This document shows positions 19,597 to 28,922 of a stretch of DNA of 64,000 bases, piece after piece. The stretch is from positions 62,001-126,000 of the forward strand of contig JANYFL010000065.1 in assembly GCA_025362735.1 (NCBI GenBank). The letters run 5' to 3'. The notes under the pieces were generated by a model that had not been told where the DNA came from, did not search any database, and saw nothing but the letters and a program-made list of their open reading frames with translations. The position numbers and the translations under genes are program-made. Numbering within the stretch: position 1 is the stretch's first letter; the number at the start of each line of letters is the position of its first letter. Source of the DNA: Betaproteobacteria bacterium. GTDB taxonomy: Bacteria; Pseudomonadota; Gammaproteobacteria; Burkholderiales; Burkholderiaceae_D.

Positions 19597-20610
19597 ATGC
19601 CACGCGTTCTTATCATCAAGACCAGTTCGCTGGGTGACGTCATCCACAATTTGCCTATTGTTCACGATCTGCATCATGCCGTTCCGGGGCTGACCATCGA
19701 CTGGGTGGTTGAAGAAGGATATGTCGATTTATTGCGTTTGCATCCTGGCATTGCACGCATTCTTCCTGTGGCCTTGCGGCGCTGGCGCATGAACTGGACA
19801 AGCGCTTCAACACGTCATGAACGCGCCCACTTTCGTCGGGAGCTGCGTGAACAGACCTATGATTTTGTGCTCGACACCCAGGGACTGATCAAAAGCGCTC
19901 TGATTGCTCGTATGGCGCGACTAAGCCCGAATGGCAAGCGTATCGGTTATTCGTTTCGCAGCGCACGGGAAACCCTGGCTAGTCTTTTTTATCAGCGCCG
20001 CTACAGCATCAACGAGCGCTCGCACGCCGTGGAACGTTTGCGCTCCCTGGCTGCGCAGGCTTTTGGATACACCGCCCAACCCAAACCTGAGTTCGGATTG
20101 CGCGTTCTGCATCACAACTTCAACTGGTTGAATCTTTCTCACGGTCAAACTTATGCCGTGATGCTGCATGCGACGTCGCGTCCAGAAAAAGCCTGGCCCG
20201 ATCAAGACTGGATGATGCTCGCAACGCAACTCGCCAAGGCGAACATTACGGCGGTTTTTCCCTGGGGCAATGAAACCGAACATGCTCGTGCCCAGTTGAT
20301 TGTGCAGAGTGCTACCGGATGTGTGGCTCCAAGGCTGAGTCTTGCCGAGATGGCTGCCTTGCTTGCGGGAGCCGCGTGCGTCGTCGGCGTCGATACCGGT
20401 CTCACGCATTTGGCAGCAGCGTTAGAGGTTCCCACTGTTGGCATTTTCGGGGCCACGCCGCGTTGGCGTTATGCCCCTTACTGGACGCCACGCGCGATCA
20501 ATCTCGGCCACGATGATCGACCCGGTGTGCAACCGGCTTGCGATGAAGTGATCGACTCACTGAATCTGCTCGGCATTCGAGTGCCCGCGGCCAGCATCAT
20601 TCTGAAGTGA
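19597..20610 (+). CDS. waaC: LPS heptosyltransferase I
   Basis: 337 aa GT9 enzyme adding the first heptose to Kdo2-lipid A. It starts MPRVLIIKTSSLGDVIHNLP with the DWVVEEGYVDLLRLHPGI segment characteristic of WaaC. The C-terminal part has VVGVDTGLTHLAAALEVPTV and GIFGATPRWRYAP. The stop TGA shares a base with the ATG of waaA, so the two are coupled in the order of the pathway's substrates. Confidence 0.94.
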   Translation: MPRVLIIKTSSLGDVIHNLPIVHDLHHAVPGLTIDWVVEEGYVDLLRLHPGIARILPVALRRWRMNWTSASTRHERAHFRRELREQTYDFVLDTQGLIKSALIARMARLSPNGKRIGYSFRSARETLASLFYQRRYSINERSHAVERLRSLAAQAFGYTAQPKPEFGLRVLHHNFNWLNLSHGQTYAVMLHATSRPEKAWPDQDWMMLATQLAKANITAVFPWGNETEHARAQLIVQSATGCVAPRLSLAEMAALLAGAACVVGVDTGLTHLAAALEVPTVGIFGATPRWRYAPYWTPRAINLGHDDRPGVQPACDEVIDSLNLLGIRVPAASIILK

Positions 20611-21911
20611 TGGCACGTATCCTTTATTCCCTAGCCTGGTGGTTTGCAACGCCGTTCGTATTGGTTTATCTCTTGTGGCGGTCGCGCAAGCAGCCCGAAT
20701 ATCGTCAACACCTGAGCGAGCGCTTCGGTTTCAACTACCCGCCGCGACTTGAAGGACGTTTGATCTGGATTCATGCCGTTTCGCTGGGAGAAACGCGTGC
20801 TACCCAATCGCTGGTTGCAGCCCTGCGTCGGAGCAGACCGGACTGCTCCATATTGATGACGCACATGACGCCAACGGGTCGGGCCGCTTCAAACGAACTG
20901 TATGGAGACAGCATGACGCGCTGTTATGTGCCCTACGAGTATGGCTTTGCCATTCGTCGTTTTATTCGGCATTTCAAACCTGCGCTTTGCCTATTGATGG
21001 AGACCGAACTTTGGCCCAATCTCGTGGCTGAATGTCAGCAAGCCCGCATACCCATGGTGCTGGTCAATGCGCGTCTTTCACAAAAATCTTTGCTCAAAGC
21101 CCAACGCCGGTCGGCACTGATTCAACCCGCAGTACAAGCATTGACCAAAATACTCGCGCAGACCAAAGCAGACGCCGAGCGACTGCTTGAGGCCGGAGCA
21201 ACGCCCGCGCAACTTCAAGTGACGGGCAATCTCAAGTTTGATGTCAGCATTCCACCGGCACAGCTCGAGCTTGGGCAAAGTTTTAAACAAAGTATCGGAA
21301 CGCGTCCGGTACTGCTGGCTGCAAGTACGCGCGAAGGCGAGGAAGTTTTATTGCTCGATGCGTTCAAGTCCGCCGTGCTTCCGGGAGGAGTGCTACCGGC
21401 CAACACCTTGTTGTGGCTGGTGCCACGACACCCTCAGCGTTTTGATGCAGTGGCCGAAATGATTTCAGCGCATGGCTTGAGCATGCAGCGCCGCAGCAGC
21501 GGTCAGCAGGTTGCTAGTGAAACGCAGGTCTGGCTGGGTGATAGCATGGGCGAATTGCTCGCTTGTTATGCCGCTGCCGATCTTGCTTTTATCGGCGGCA
21601 GTCTCTTGCCACTGGGTGGGCAGAATCTGATCGAGGCCTGTGCGGTGGGTTGCCCAGTATTGGTTGGTCCACATACCTTCAATTTTTCCCAAGCTACAGA
21701 TGATGCGGTCGAAGTCGGTGCGGCAGTGCGCGTAACCGATGCGGATCAACTAATGCAACAGAGTGCAGCTTTATTACAGGATCCAACTCGACTCAAACAA
21801 ATGGTCGCCGTTGCCAAACAGTTTTCCGAAAGTCATCGTGGCGCGACGGAACGAACGATGACGATATTGAATGTTTATCTTGATGAAAATGCTATTCGGC
21901 GAGTTCAATAA
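20610..21911 (+). CDS. waaA: 3-deoxy-D-manno-octulosonic acid (Kdo) transferase
   Basis: 433 aa from the ATG at 20610; a GTG one codon earlier is also possible. GT30 enzyme transferring Kdo from CMP-Kdo to lipid IVA at the inner membrane. It has an N-terminal membrane anchor (ILYSLAWWFATPFVLVYLLW). The family motifs are WIHAVSLGETRATQSLV, METELWPNLV, NLKFD and FIGGSLLPLGGQNLIEACA. Overlap with the waaC stop indicates an operon. Both are essential early LPS genes. Confidence 0.95.
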   Translation: MARILYSLAWWFATPFVLVYLLWRSRKQPEYRQHLSERFGFNYPPRLEGRLIWIHAVSLGETRATQSLVAALRRSRPDCSILMTHMTPTGRAASNELYGDSMTRCYVPYEYGFAIRRFIRHFKPALCLLMETELWPNLVAECQQARIPMVLVNARLSQKSLLKAQRRSALIQPAVQALTKILAQTKADAERLLEAGATPAQLQVTGNLKFDVSIPPAQLELGQSFKQSIGTRPVLLAASTREGEEVLLLDAFKSAVLPGGVLPANTLLWLVPRHPQRFDAVAEMISAHGLSMQRRSSGQQVASETQVWLGDSMGELLACYAAADLAFIGGSLLPLGGQNLIEACAVGCPVLVGPHTFNFSQATDDAVEVGAAVRVTDADQLMQQSAALLQDPTRLKQMVAVAKQFSESHRGATERTMTILNVYLDENAIRRVQ

Positions 21912-21932
21912 ATAGAGCCCACCTTTTGCAGA

Positions 21933-21975
21933 CAATCGGCGCATCGGACGGTAATCCCGTGTGATGCGCCGATTG
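21933..21975. terminator. Strong hairpin downstream of waaA
   Basis: Perfect 13-bp arms CAATCGGCGCATC and GATGCGCCGATTG with a 17-nt loop, 22 bases after the waaA stop and before the end of the convergent tannase-type gene. There is no T-tract directly after it on either strand, so intrinsic termination is uncertain. It may be an mRNA 3'-end stabiliser or a bidirectional boundary. Confidence 0.5.
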
Positions 21976-22010
21976 CAACTGTCGGATCAGTGTGAGCTCA
22001 AGACAACCGC

Positions 22011-23588
22011 TTAACGACTGGTGCTCGTAAAGTTGGCCGCATCGGTGGGATTGCCGCTGCCCTTGTACTTGGTCTTTGCCGGATACGGATAGTAAGGCCG
22101 CGAAAATTCCACCTTCTCTGGAGGAACCGGAAAGAACATGGAACGCTGTCCATTGGGTTCTGGTTTTGCATGCACGCCAATCATGACATCCGGTGCCTGG
22201 CCTTTTTCCACCCATTTTTCAAGGTAGGTCAAATAGTCCACGGAGTCGGCACCCACACCGCCCAGGCAATGATTCATACCAGGAACCATGAACAAGCGGA
22301 AAAAATCCAGAGTCTGAGCAGGGCCACCCATGGTGCGCGTCGCGGTCTCGTAATAATCCACATAATTCAGCGGAACAATGGATTGGTCATCCCATCCTTG
22401 ATAACCGATGAGCTTGCCACCGCGTGCCTTGAACTTGCGCAGATCCGGGTTCGAGCCGGTGAGTAGGGGTTCCACCAGACCGAGGCGTTTGTAATCCTTG
22501 TCAAAGTCGAATTGGGCTGGGTCCCAGTTCGGGCCCATCGCCGGGCTGAAACCAGCGAACTGCCATTGATTGCCAATGAAGCCGGCATAGACCGCAGGCT
22601 TGCCATTGATGCCGATATAAGGCGCAAGCCAGTTCAGTTCGGAACCCGGTTGAACACTGCCGGTATAGGTGGGTTTGCCATCAGAGGTATGCGGGCCCGA
22701 ATAGAGTTTACGAACCGCCTCGACCTGGTCCGCATTCAAGCAGCCACTCGCATTTCCGGCCTTGCATTGGAGTTCTGCAGGATCGAACTTGCAGTCGCGC
22801 GGATCGGTGATGATGCCATCCTTCAAACCATCAATCGCATCGCACTTTTCCATGACTTTGGTGTGAAGGAATCGAACATCGGCTTCTTCCAGAATCTTGC
22901 TGCCATCCTTGCGACGATTGGCCATCACGTTCCACCACAAGCCCATCCCCGCGCCGGTCCAATTAATAGCAGGAGCGCCCGCTACGATGCCATCAAAGTC
23001 CCATGGAAAGGTTTGTACTGCAACCAGGGCCTGACGTCCGCCCGTCGAGCATCCCATGAAGTACGAATACTTGGGAGCGCTGTTATAGAAGGCCTCAACG
23101 ATGGCCTTGCCTGCAAGCGTCGCGCGATGCGTCGCGCGAAAGCCAAAATCAGCCATTGCCTGAAGATTGTTGTCCGCCCAGGTCCAGTCGAGTCCGGCGC
23201 TGGTATGTCCCATGTCGGTCGAGAGACAGGTGTAGCCACGCTTAAGCGGTTCTTCACACCAGGTCAGGCGTGAGCTGCCGCAAGAGCCACCGCATCCACC
23301 CTGAAAGAATTTGCCATTCCATCCGGTCAGGGGCAGTGCCATCCGAATCCCGATATTGGGGGCGATATAACCTTCGACCATACAGGTCTCGGGCGAATCG
23401 GGCGTCAGCTTGGCAACCTCGGTTTTCAGCAACTGCGTCGTTGCATCCTGCACCTTGGTGAAGTCCGTCGACAGAAGCGCAGCACAGCGGGCCTGCGGTG
23501 TCATCTCTTTGTCTGCTGCACTTGCCCCGCCAACACTGAACACACTGAATATTGCAAAAAAGAAAAGTACAAAAATTCGTTTCATCAT
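22011..23588 (-). CDS. Tannase/feruloyl esterase family hydrolase, secreted
   Basis: 525 aa with a signal peptide (about residues 1-24, cleavage after GGASA). Alpha/beta hydrolase of the tannase/feruloyl esterase B/MHETase group. The CS-D-HC motif is present: nucleophile in GCSTGGRQ (about 179), Asp in GWDDQSIVP (about 399), His in PGMNHCLGG (about 440), with the neighbouring Cys residues expected to form the disulfide. The large lid insert lies between the Ser and the Asp. It probably cleaves aromatic-acid esters (gallate, ferulate or related) in the periplasm or outside the cell. A cupin, an MFS exporter and a LysR gene lie upstream. Substrate is not determined. Confidence 0.88.
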   Translation of the reverse strand: MMKRIFVLFFFAIFSVFSVGGASAADKEMTPQARCAALLSTDFTKVQDATTQLLKTEVAKLTPDSPETCMVEGYIAPNIGIRMALPLTGWNGKFFQGGCGGSCGSSRLTWCEEPLKRGYTCLSTDMGHTSAGLDWTWADNNLQAMADFGFRATHRATLAGKAIVEAFYNSAPKYSYFMGCSTGGRQALVAVQTFPWDFDGIVAGAPAINWTGAGMGLWWNVMANRRKDGSKILEEADVRFLHTKVMEKCDAIDGLKDGIITDPRDCKFDPAELQCKAGNASGCLNADQVEAVRKLYSGPHTSDGKPTYTGSVQPGSELNWLAPYIGINGKPAVYAGFIGNQWQFAGFSPAMGPNWDPAQFDFDKDYKRLGLVEPLLTGSNPDLRKFKARGGKLIGYQGWDDQSIVPLNYVDYYETATRTMGGPAQTLDFFRLFMVPGMNHCLGGVGADSVDYLTYLEKWVEKGQAPDVMIGVHAKPEPNGQRSMFFPVPPEKVEFSRPYYPYPAKTKYKGSGNPTDAANFTSTSR

Positions 23589-23722
23589 GTCCTCGCAATC
23601 GCTGTGAATGTTTAAACCGCCGACGTTGATTAACTGTCTCCCTGCAAAGATGCCGTCGGATTATTGCACGCTCACGGGCTTGAATTCACTCTTACAAGAG
23701 CGATTAATTGCGCGCCAATTTA

Positions 23723-24247
23723 TTACTCGCCATCCCAGTAGTCAATGTCGTGCGCCTTGCGCGCGATGTGCCGAAATATTTTAGGTTTGTCGTCTGTGGG
23801 ACCGGCGAAATTGGCAAATACCGCAAACTTGTCGGAGTCCGGGTAATCGCAAATCTCCGGTGAAAGTGTGGTGCTGACGGCCAGATAGCGCAGCTCTGTC
23901 GTGCCGGTATTCGCGATCTGATGCGCAAGCTCCGGGCCGCCCGCAGGACAAGCCACGAAGTCACCTGGCTTGAGCGGATAAACGTCAGACCCGATGCGGA
24001 CTTCACCTGTACCTTCGAGTACAAAAAACATTTCCTCGTTGACGCGGTGACTATGGACCGGATAACCCCGCTTGCCCGGAGGCACGGCCGTGATGTTGTA
24101 GCCCAGTTGTTTGGCGCCAATGCGCGGGCCAATACGCGCTGTTTTGACGTCGAAGCGTTCTGCTGCCGGACCGGTCGGTGCGAACGGGGCAACGCGTGGC
24201 ATGAACTCGACTTCATCAATGTTGACGACGGGTTTGGTCATGGACAT
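23723..24247 (-). CDS. Cupin domain protein
   Basis: 174 aa single-cupin protein. Motif 1 is visible as HSHRVNEEMFFVLEGTGEVRIG (shown here with its key residues HxH..E..G) and motif 2 as PAGGPELAHQIANTG. The cupin fold with a metal site is plain; the reaction is unknown. It lies 39 bp after the MFS gene and 134 bp before the tannase-type gene, so it may act on small aromatic or sugar compounds handled by that set. Residues 120-174 are specific to this subfamily, with an acidic, aromatic end (IDYWDGE). Confidence 0.8.
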   Translation of the reverse strand: MSMTKPVVNIDEVEFMPRVAPFAPTGPAAERFDVKTARIGPRIGAKQLGYNITAVPPGKRGYPVHSHRVNEEMFFVLEGTGEVRIGSDVYPLKPGDFVACPAGGPELAHQIANTGTTELRYLAVSTTLSPEICDYPDSDKFAVFANFAGPTDDKPKIFRHIARKAHDIDYWDGE

Positions 24248-24286
24248 TCTCCTTGGTGTGAGCGATTGATATTGTTTGGTCGATTA

Positions 24287-25723
24287 TTACACCTCAACGG
24301 GAATGGCGGAGGAGCCTCGACGTCCGTGCCCGCTCAGTTCTGCGCCCGCATCAGGAGCGAGACGGCTCAGCGGTAACAATGCAAACAGGCTGATGGCCGC
24401 CACCAGCACCAAGGCAACGCGGCAATCGTCCGCATTCAGTGAGGCAGCGGCGCCACGAGTCTGCATCGCGAAGCCAATCAAGATGACCGTCAATGAAGTG
24501 CCGATCGCCTGACTCAGCTGCACCATGACCTGACTAAAGGTGGTTGCGCCCGTCAAACCGTCCGGCGGAATTTCTGCATAGGACAGGGTACCGATACCGG
24601 ACAACAGAACGGAGCGGAAGCAACCGCTCGCAAAAAGAAGCGCCATGATGGTAATCGCTGGCGTCTGAGGCGTGAGTAATGCGCAAGCGGCAATCGACGC
24701 TGCGAACGCCACGACATTGACGGTCATGGCCCTTCGATAACCAAACTGTCTGAAGATGCGGGCTGTAAAAAGCTTCATCACCAGATCGCCCAGCGTGTGA
24801 CCCAGAAACAGCATCCCGGACATGAATGCCGTCATACCAAACCCCACTTGAAGCATGATGGGTAGCGCAAATGGCAATGCTGCGATCGGCAAGCGCATGA
24901 AGGGCATGCCCAGAATCGATGTGAGTCTGAATGTGGAGTAGCGCGCCGCGTCGAGCGATAGCAGTGGATGACTGATGCGTCGTGCGTGCCGGATGGCAAT
25001 GAAGCTCAACGCAATACCGAGAAACAGAAACAAGGCTGCCGCGCTTTTGGGAAGACTTCCACTGCCCAATTCGTCAAAGCCATAAATGAGTAAACCGAGC
25101 GCTGAAGCATTCAAGAGAAACCCGACGTGGTCAAAAGGACGGCGCGCCTGAGGCTGGTCAGGAATAAAGCGCAGCACCAGCAAGACGCCTGCAATACCGA
25201 TGGGAACATTCAGATAGAAAATCCATTTCCAGTTGAGAAAGGTCGTGATCAATCCGCCGATGGGCGGGCCGAGCACCGGTGCAATCAGCATAGGGGCACT
25301 AAAAATATTGACCATCCGTATGAAGTCGCGCTTGTCGAAAATTCGCATCACAATCAAGCCACCGAGTGGTCCCAACACCGCACCGGCAAAACCCTGCAGC
25401 ACGCGCGCCGCAATGAACTGCGGCAAGGTCTGGCTTAAGCCGCAAAGGATAGAGGCCGCCGTGAACGCAAGGATGGCCATCACAAACAGCCGCTTCGCGC
25501 CGATTTGATCGGCAAGCCAGCCCGTCGCAGGAAGCAGGATGGCCGTAGCCATCACATACGCCGTAATGCTCACCCCGAGTGCAAGTGGACTGACCATAAA
25601 GCTTTGAGCCATCTGGGGAATGGCCATCACAAGAACTGAGGCGTCGAGCATCTGCATGAATGCGGGCACGGCAACAATCAGTACGAGCAGGGTGGCATGA
25701 CGCTGGGTATATTTTGTTTGCAT
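24287..25723 (-). CDS. MFS transporter, DHA2 (EmrB/QacA-like) family
   Basis: 478 aa from the ATG at 25723 (MQTKYTQRH); another start lies four codons upstream. About 14 hydrophobic helices are seen. Motif A-like GWLADQIGAKRLFV follows helix 2, and motif C-like GPLGGLIVMRIF and GPPIGGLITT follow, as in drug/H+ antiporters. It is divergent from a LysR gene 148 bp away, a classic regulator-exporter layout, and continues into the cupin and tannase-type genes. It probably exports a small organic compound. Confidence 0.87.
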   Translation of the reverse strand: MQTKYTQRHATLLVLIVAVPAFMQMLDASVLVMAIPQMAQSFMVSPLALGVSITAYVMATAILLPATGWLADQIGAKRLFVMAILAFTAASILCGLSQTLPQFIAARVLQGFAGAVLGPLGGLIVMRIFDKRDFIRMVNIFSAPMLIAPVLGPPIGGLITTFLNWKWIFYLNVPIGIAGVLLVLRFIPDQPQARRPFDHVGFLLNASALGLLIYGFDELGSGSLPKSAAALFLFLGIALSFIAIRHARRISHPLLSLDAARYSTFRLTSILGMPFMRLPIAALPFALPIMLQVGFGMTAFMSGMLFLGHTLGDLVMKLFTARIFRQFGYRRAMTVNVVAFAASIAACALLTPQTPAITIMALLFASGCFRSVLLSGIGTLSYAEIPPDGLTGATTFSQVMVQLSQAIGTSLTVILIGFAMQTRGAAASLNADDCRVALVLVAAISLFALLPLSRLAPDAGAELSGHGRRGSSAIPVEV

Positions 25724-25871
25724 CTTGATGCGCAATGACTGGAAAGGTGGCTGAGGGTTTGGTCACAACTGACGTCGCTCAATGTAGTTGTTCTGCACTC
25801 AATCCAGAAGGCATCAAAACGGATAACATTGTTCCATTCAAAGAAATAATCGAGCTGCCTGGATACATCCC

Positions 25872-26855
25872 ATGAACCTTGAACCAAACGATCTGCTGCT
25901 ATTTGCCCATGTCGTCAACACGGGCAGCTTCAGTCGTGCCGCTGAACGCGCAGGTCTGCCGAAATCCACCGTCTCCCGGCGCATCACTGCGCTCGAAGCT
26001 CTGCTGGGCGAACGGCTGCTGTTGCGTACAACCCGCAAACTGACTGTCACCGATTTTGGCCACAGCGTGTTGGTTCATGCGCATCAGGTTGCGAATGGAA
26101 TCGAGGCCACGGCTGCACTTGCACAGCATCGACAAGCGGAACCCAGCGGACGCTTGCGGGTTTCGATGCCCAACGATTTCGCCAGCGTGATACTCGTTTC
26201 ATTGTTGTCGAAGTACATTGCGCAATACCCGGCCATCTCGCTCGAAGTTGATTTGTCACCAAGGCGCGTTGATCTGATCGGTGAAAACTTTGACCTCGCC
26301 ATTCGCATGGGCGTGCTGCCGGACGATGCGTCGCTCGCCGCGCGCCGGATCGCTGTTTTTACAAGTGGTCTGTATGCCTCGTCCGCGTATCTGAAACGTC
26401 GTGGAATTCCATCTGAACCGGAAGCACTGATGGAACACGATGCGCTCCGTTTATTGTCGCGCAGCGGAGAGCCTGTCCCTTGGGTACTCAAACGTGGCGA
26501 AGCCCACTGGGAAGGTATCCCACCCGGGCGTGCGATCGCCAATGCGCCTGAGTTGTTGATTCAACTGGCCCGCTCGGGTGCTGGCATCACCAGCGTCAAC
26601 GACCATTTCGTACAGCCCTATGTGCTGAGCGGCGAGCTTGTACCCGTGCTATCCGACTGGAGCTTGCCCACCACAACTGCCTGGGCTGTCTTCCCCGGTC
26701 GTCGCTTGATGCCGGCCCGCACGCGTGTTTTTCTCGATGCTCTGGAAAAAGAGTTCACCGGACCGAAGTGCCAGGAGCAAGAAGAAAAAATGGAGATAAA
26801 GAAACGCACACAGCGTGGCAAGGCGGATTTATCAGTGCGCAGGGTGCGTACTTAA
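25872..26855 (+). CDS. LysR-family transcriptional regulator
   Basis: 327 aa. The N-terminal winged helix-turn-helix is typical (FAHVVNTGSFSRAAERAGLP, then STVSRRITALEALLGERLLL, residues about 10-60). The effector domain follows to about residue 293. The last 30 or so residues (from KCQEQEEKMEIKK) are charged, not part of the usual domain, and look like a read-on tail. It is divergent from the MFS gene and probably controls that exporter-cupin-tannase set. The stop codon overlaps, tail to tail, that of the hemoglobin gene in a TTAA. Confidence 0.88.
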   Translation: MNLEPNDLLLFAHVVNTGSFSRAAERAGLPKSTVSRRITALEALLGERLLLRTTRKLTVTDFGHSVLVHAHQVANGIEATAALAQHRQAEPSGRLRVSMPNDFASVILVSLLSKYIAQYPAISLEVDLSPRRVDLIGENFDLAIRMGVLPDDASLAARRIAVFTSGLYASSAYLKRRGIPSEPEALMEHDALRLLSRSGEPVPWVLKRGEAHWEGIPPGRAIANAPELLIQLARSGAGITSVNDHFVQPYVLSGELVPVLSDWSLPTTTAWAVFPGRRLMPARTRVFLDALEKEFTGPKCQEQEEKMEIKKRTQRGKADLSVRRVRT

Positions 26856-27322
26856 GCTTTATAAGGTCCTTTGACCTCTCCCCAACCCCACTTCGGCATG
26901 GGGGCATGGTGATCAACGACAGCGCCGGGTTGGGAATTAATCACTGCCAACCGTGAACCCCATTCCAGATAACCAACGAGTGCGGATCGGAACTCGGGGT
27001 CATCGGGCATATTCAGTTCATCTGCAGTGTCGAGCAATAAACTGACCCAACGGCGCCGTTGATCTTGCGAAAGGTGACGGTTGAGGTGCTGCTGAATCAT
27101 GTGCGGATGACCGCCATGCTGCTCTGAGTAGGCTTTGGGGCCTCCAAGAACTTCTGCGAGAAACGCGGCAACGTGGCCTGGATGATCAGCACCCATATGG
27201 GCGAAGACCGGAGCAAGTAGCTCATCATTTTTGACGTGCTCATAAAACCGCGTCGTCAGGCGATTTAATTCATCAATACCACCGAGCCATTCGTAGAGTG
27301 TGGGGATGCCTTGATTGACCAT
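26852..27322 (-). CDS. Group II truncated hemoglobin
   Basis: 156 aa from the ATG at 27322 (MVNQGIPTLYEWLGG); the open frame upstream is unrelated and is rejected. The 2-on-2 globin fold of the trHbO class is seen: TLYEWLGGIDELNRLTTRFYEHV, then HPGHVAAFLAEVLGGPKAYS, the proximal-His region HPHMIQQHL, and WVSLLLDTADELNMP. The usual role is O2/NO/peroxide handling. It has a C-terminal extension of about 25 residues rich in His, Pro and Trp. Convergent with LysR; no operon partner is evident. Confidence 0.85.
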   Translation of the reverse strand: MVNQGIPTLYEWLGGIDELNRLTTRFYEHVKNDELLAPVFAHMGADHPGHVAAFLAEVLGGPKAYSEQHGGHPHMIQQHLNRHLSQDQRRRWVSLLLDTADELNMPDDPEFRSALVGYLEWGSRLAVINSQPGAVVDHHAPMPKWGWGEVKGPYKA

Positions 27323-27458
27323 GGCTGTAGATAGTTGAGTATGGGAACGATGTAATAAGCATAGCGCACTACATTGGCATCCCGTTGAATCCGGGCAATG
27401 CCTTCCGGTTACAGTACCTACGTGTGCTAAGCGAAGTCGCGAAGGGTTCAGCAGCCCG

Positions 27459-28319
27459 TCAGGCAGGTAACGTGAGGCTGATGACGCCGACAACGATGAG
27501 CCCCGCGCCGACGATGCGCCAGGGTCCCGAATCTTCGCGCAGCAGGCACGAACCGAACCACGCACCAACCAGCGTCGACAGCTCGCGCGCTGGCGCAACG
27601 TGACTCACCGGGGCCATGCGCATCGCGAACAACACCAGAATGTATCCAAGTGGCCCCAGTATGCTCACAACGATGACAGGCTTCCGATACGTGCGCGCCT
27701 CAAGCGCCACTCGCGCCCGATCCTGCCAGGCGCGCGGCGCGAGCACTACCGTGCGAAACAGGTTGCCGGTGAAGTCAATCAGGAAAGGCGAAATCAGCAA
27801 GACCTTCACCGCCCACCCGTCATTGAGCGTGTAGGCAGAGATCAGGGTACCAGTCAGCAAACCATAAAACACCCCGATGCGAGGTGCGCGCCGATGGTGA
27901 CCGATCAGACCCGCAACCAACAGAATGCCACCGACAATCAGCAGCATGCCGACGATGGACTGCAACGTCAGCGCCTCACCTAACAACATTCCGGCGCCGA
28001 TAAACGAGAGTAGAGGACCGGTGCCGCGCGCGATGGGATACACGACTGACATATCGGAATGGCGATATCCGGTCTGCAGGCTCAGCGAATACAGTAGATG
28101 CAGGACCGATGTGGCGATCAACGCAAGCCAGTGACGCATTTCGAACACGGGCCGCTCCACGAAGAGCACGGCAATGACTACGGGCCCGTAGATCAGCACC
28201 GACCCTGCTGAATAGAGCCAGACGAAGTGACGCGATTGCGCGGCGAACTTGGCGCAGATATTCCAGCTCGCGTGGGTCAACGCGGCCAGCAACACGAGAC
28301 TCAGAGCGGCGAGCGTCAT
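27459..28319 (-). CDS. EamA/DMT-family transporter
   Basis: 286 aa. About ten hydrophobic segments arranged as two EamA repeats (residues about 5-135 and 145-285), starting TLAALSLVLLAALTHASWNI. YPIARGTGPLLSFIGAGMLLGE and the matching APARELSTLVGAWFG in the second half are the repeat cores. It would be a drug/metabolite exporter of unknown substrate in the inner membrane. It stands alone on the minus strand, with 96 bp to the DUF1801 gene upstream. Confidence 0.85.
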   Translation of the reverse strand: MTLAALSLVLLAALTHASWNICAKFAAQSRHFVWLYSAGSVLIYGPVVIAVLFVERPVFEMRHWLALIATSVLHLLYSLSLQTGYRHSDMSVVYPIARGTGPLLSFIGAGMLLGEALTLQSIVGMLLIVGGILLVAGLIGHHRRAPRIGVFYGLLTGTLISAYTLNDGWAVKVLLISPFLIDFTGNLFRTVVLAPRAWQDRARVALEARTYRKPVIVVSILGPLGYILVLFAMRMAPVSHVAPARELSTLVGAWFGSCLLREDSGPWRIVGAGLIVVGVISLTLPA

Positions 28320-28415
28320 TCAATGAATAGTTTCATACGCAGTGCGTATTTACTGAATGTCGTCATGGGCCTCTCAATTCCGGCATGGTCTCAATAATAT
28401 TAGGACTGAACATAA

Positions 28416-28850
28416 TCAAGACTTTGCTTTCTTCAAAGGTTTCGACTTGCTGGCACTGTTGAGTGCGACCGCTTCGCGAATGAGGGCCTTGAAGGCAGAC
28501 GCGTCGACGTCTTCGCCTTCGTGAATGTCAATCGCGCGGCGTACGTTGCCGTCGAGACTCGAGTTGAAGAGGCCGGCCGGGTCATTCAGCGACGCGCCCT
28601 TGGCGAAGGTCAGCTTCACCTTGTCTTTGTAGGTTTCGCCCGTGCAGATGATGCCGTCGTGCGACCAGACCGGCGTACCGGGGTGAGTGGGTTTAACCCA
28701 CTTCCACTCTTCGATGACATCCGGGTCGGCGGCCTGAATGAGCTTGCGCATTCTGCTGAGGGATGTGCCGCGCCAGTCACCAAGCCCGGCGATTTTTTCT
28801 GAAATGAGTTCTGATGCCGACTGGTCTTCGCTTGCTTCAGACTTTTTCAT
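28416..28850 (-). CDS. DUF1801 domain protein
   Basis: 144 aa. The core has the DUF1801 (YdhG-like) pattern: LSRMRKLIQAADPDVIEEWKW, WSHDGIICTGETYKDKVKLT and FAKGASLNDPAGLFNSSL. The C-terminal 12 residues are Lys/Ser-rich. The fold resembles small ligand-binding proteins, but the biochemical role is unknown. It sits among single accessory genes with no obvious partner. Confidence 0.75.
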   Translation of the reverse strand: MKKSEASEDQSASELISEKIAGLGDWRGTSLSRMRKLIQAADPDVIEEWKWVKPTHPGTPVWSHDGIICTGETYKDKVKLTFAKGASLNDPAGLFNSSLDGNVRRAIDIHEGEDVDASAFKALIREAVALNSASKSKPLKKAKS

Positions 28851-28922
28851 GTTGTCATCCCGGAAGCTTCAGATAAAAGAAAATTAAAGGGGCAAGCCCA
28901 CACATCTTTTCCGATCGAGAGG

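Noticed and set aside
27323-27598. Upstream extension of the truncated hemoglobin
   Set aside because: The region is antisense-phase to no domain, is Cys/Arg/Ser-rich, and overlaps the end of the EamA transporter gene on the same strand.
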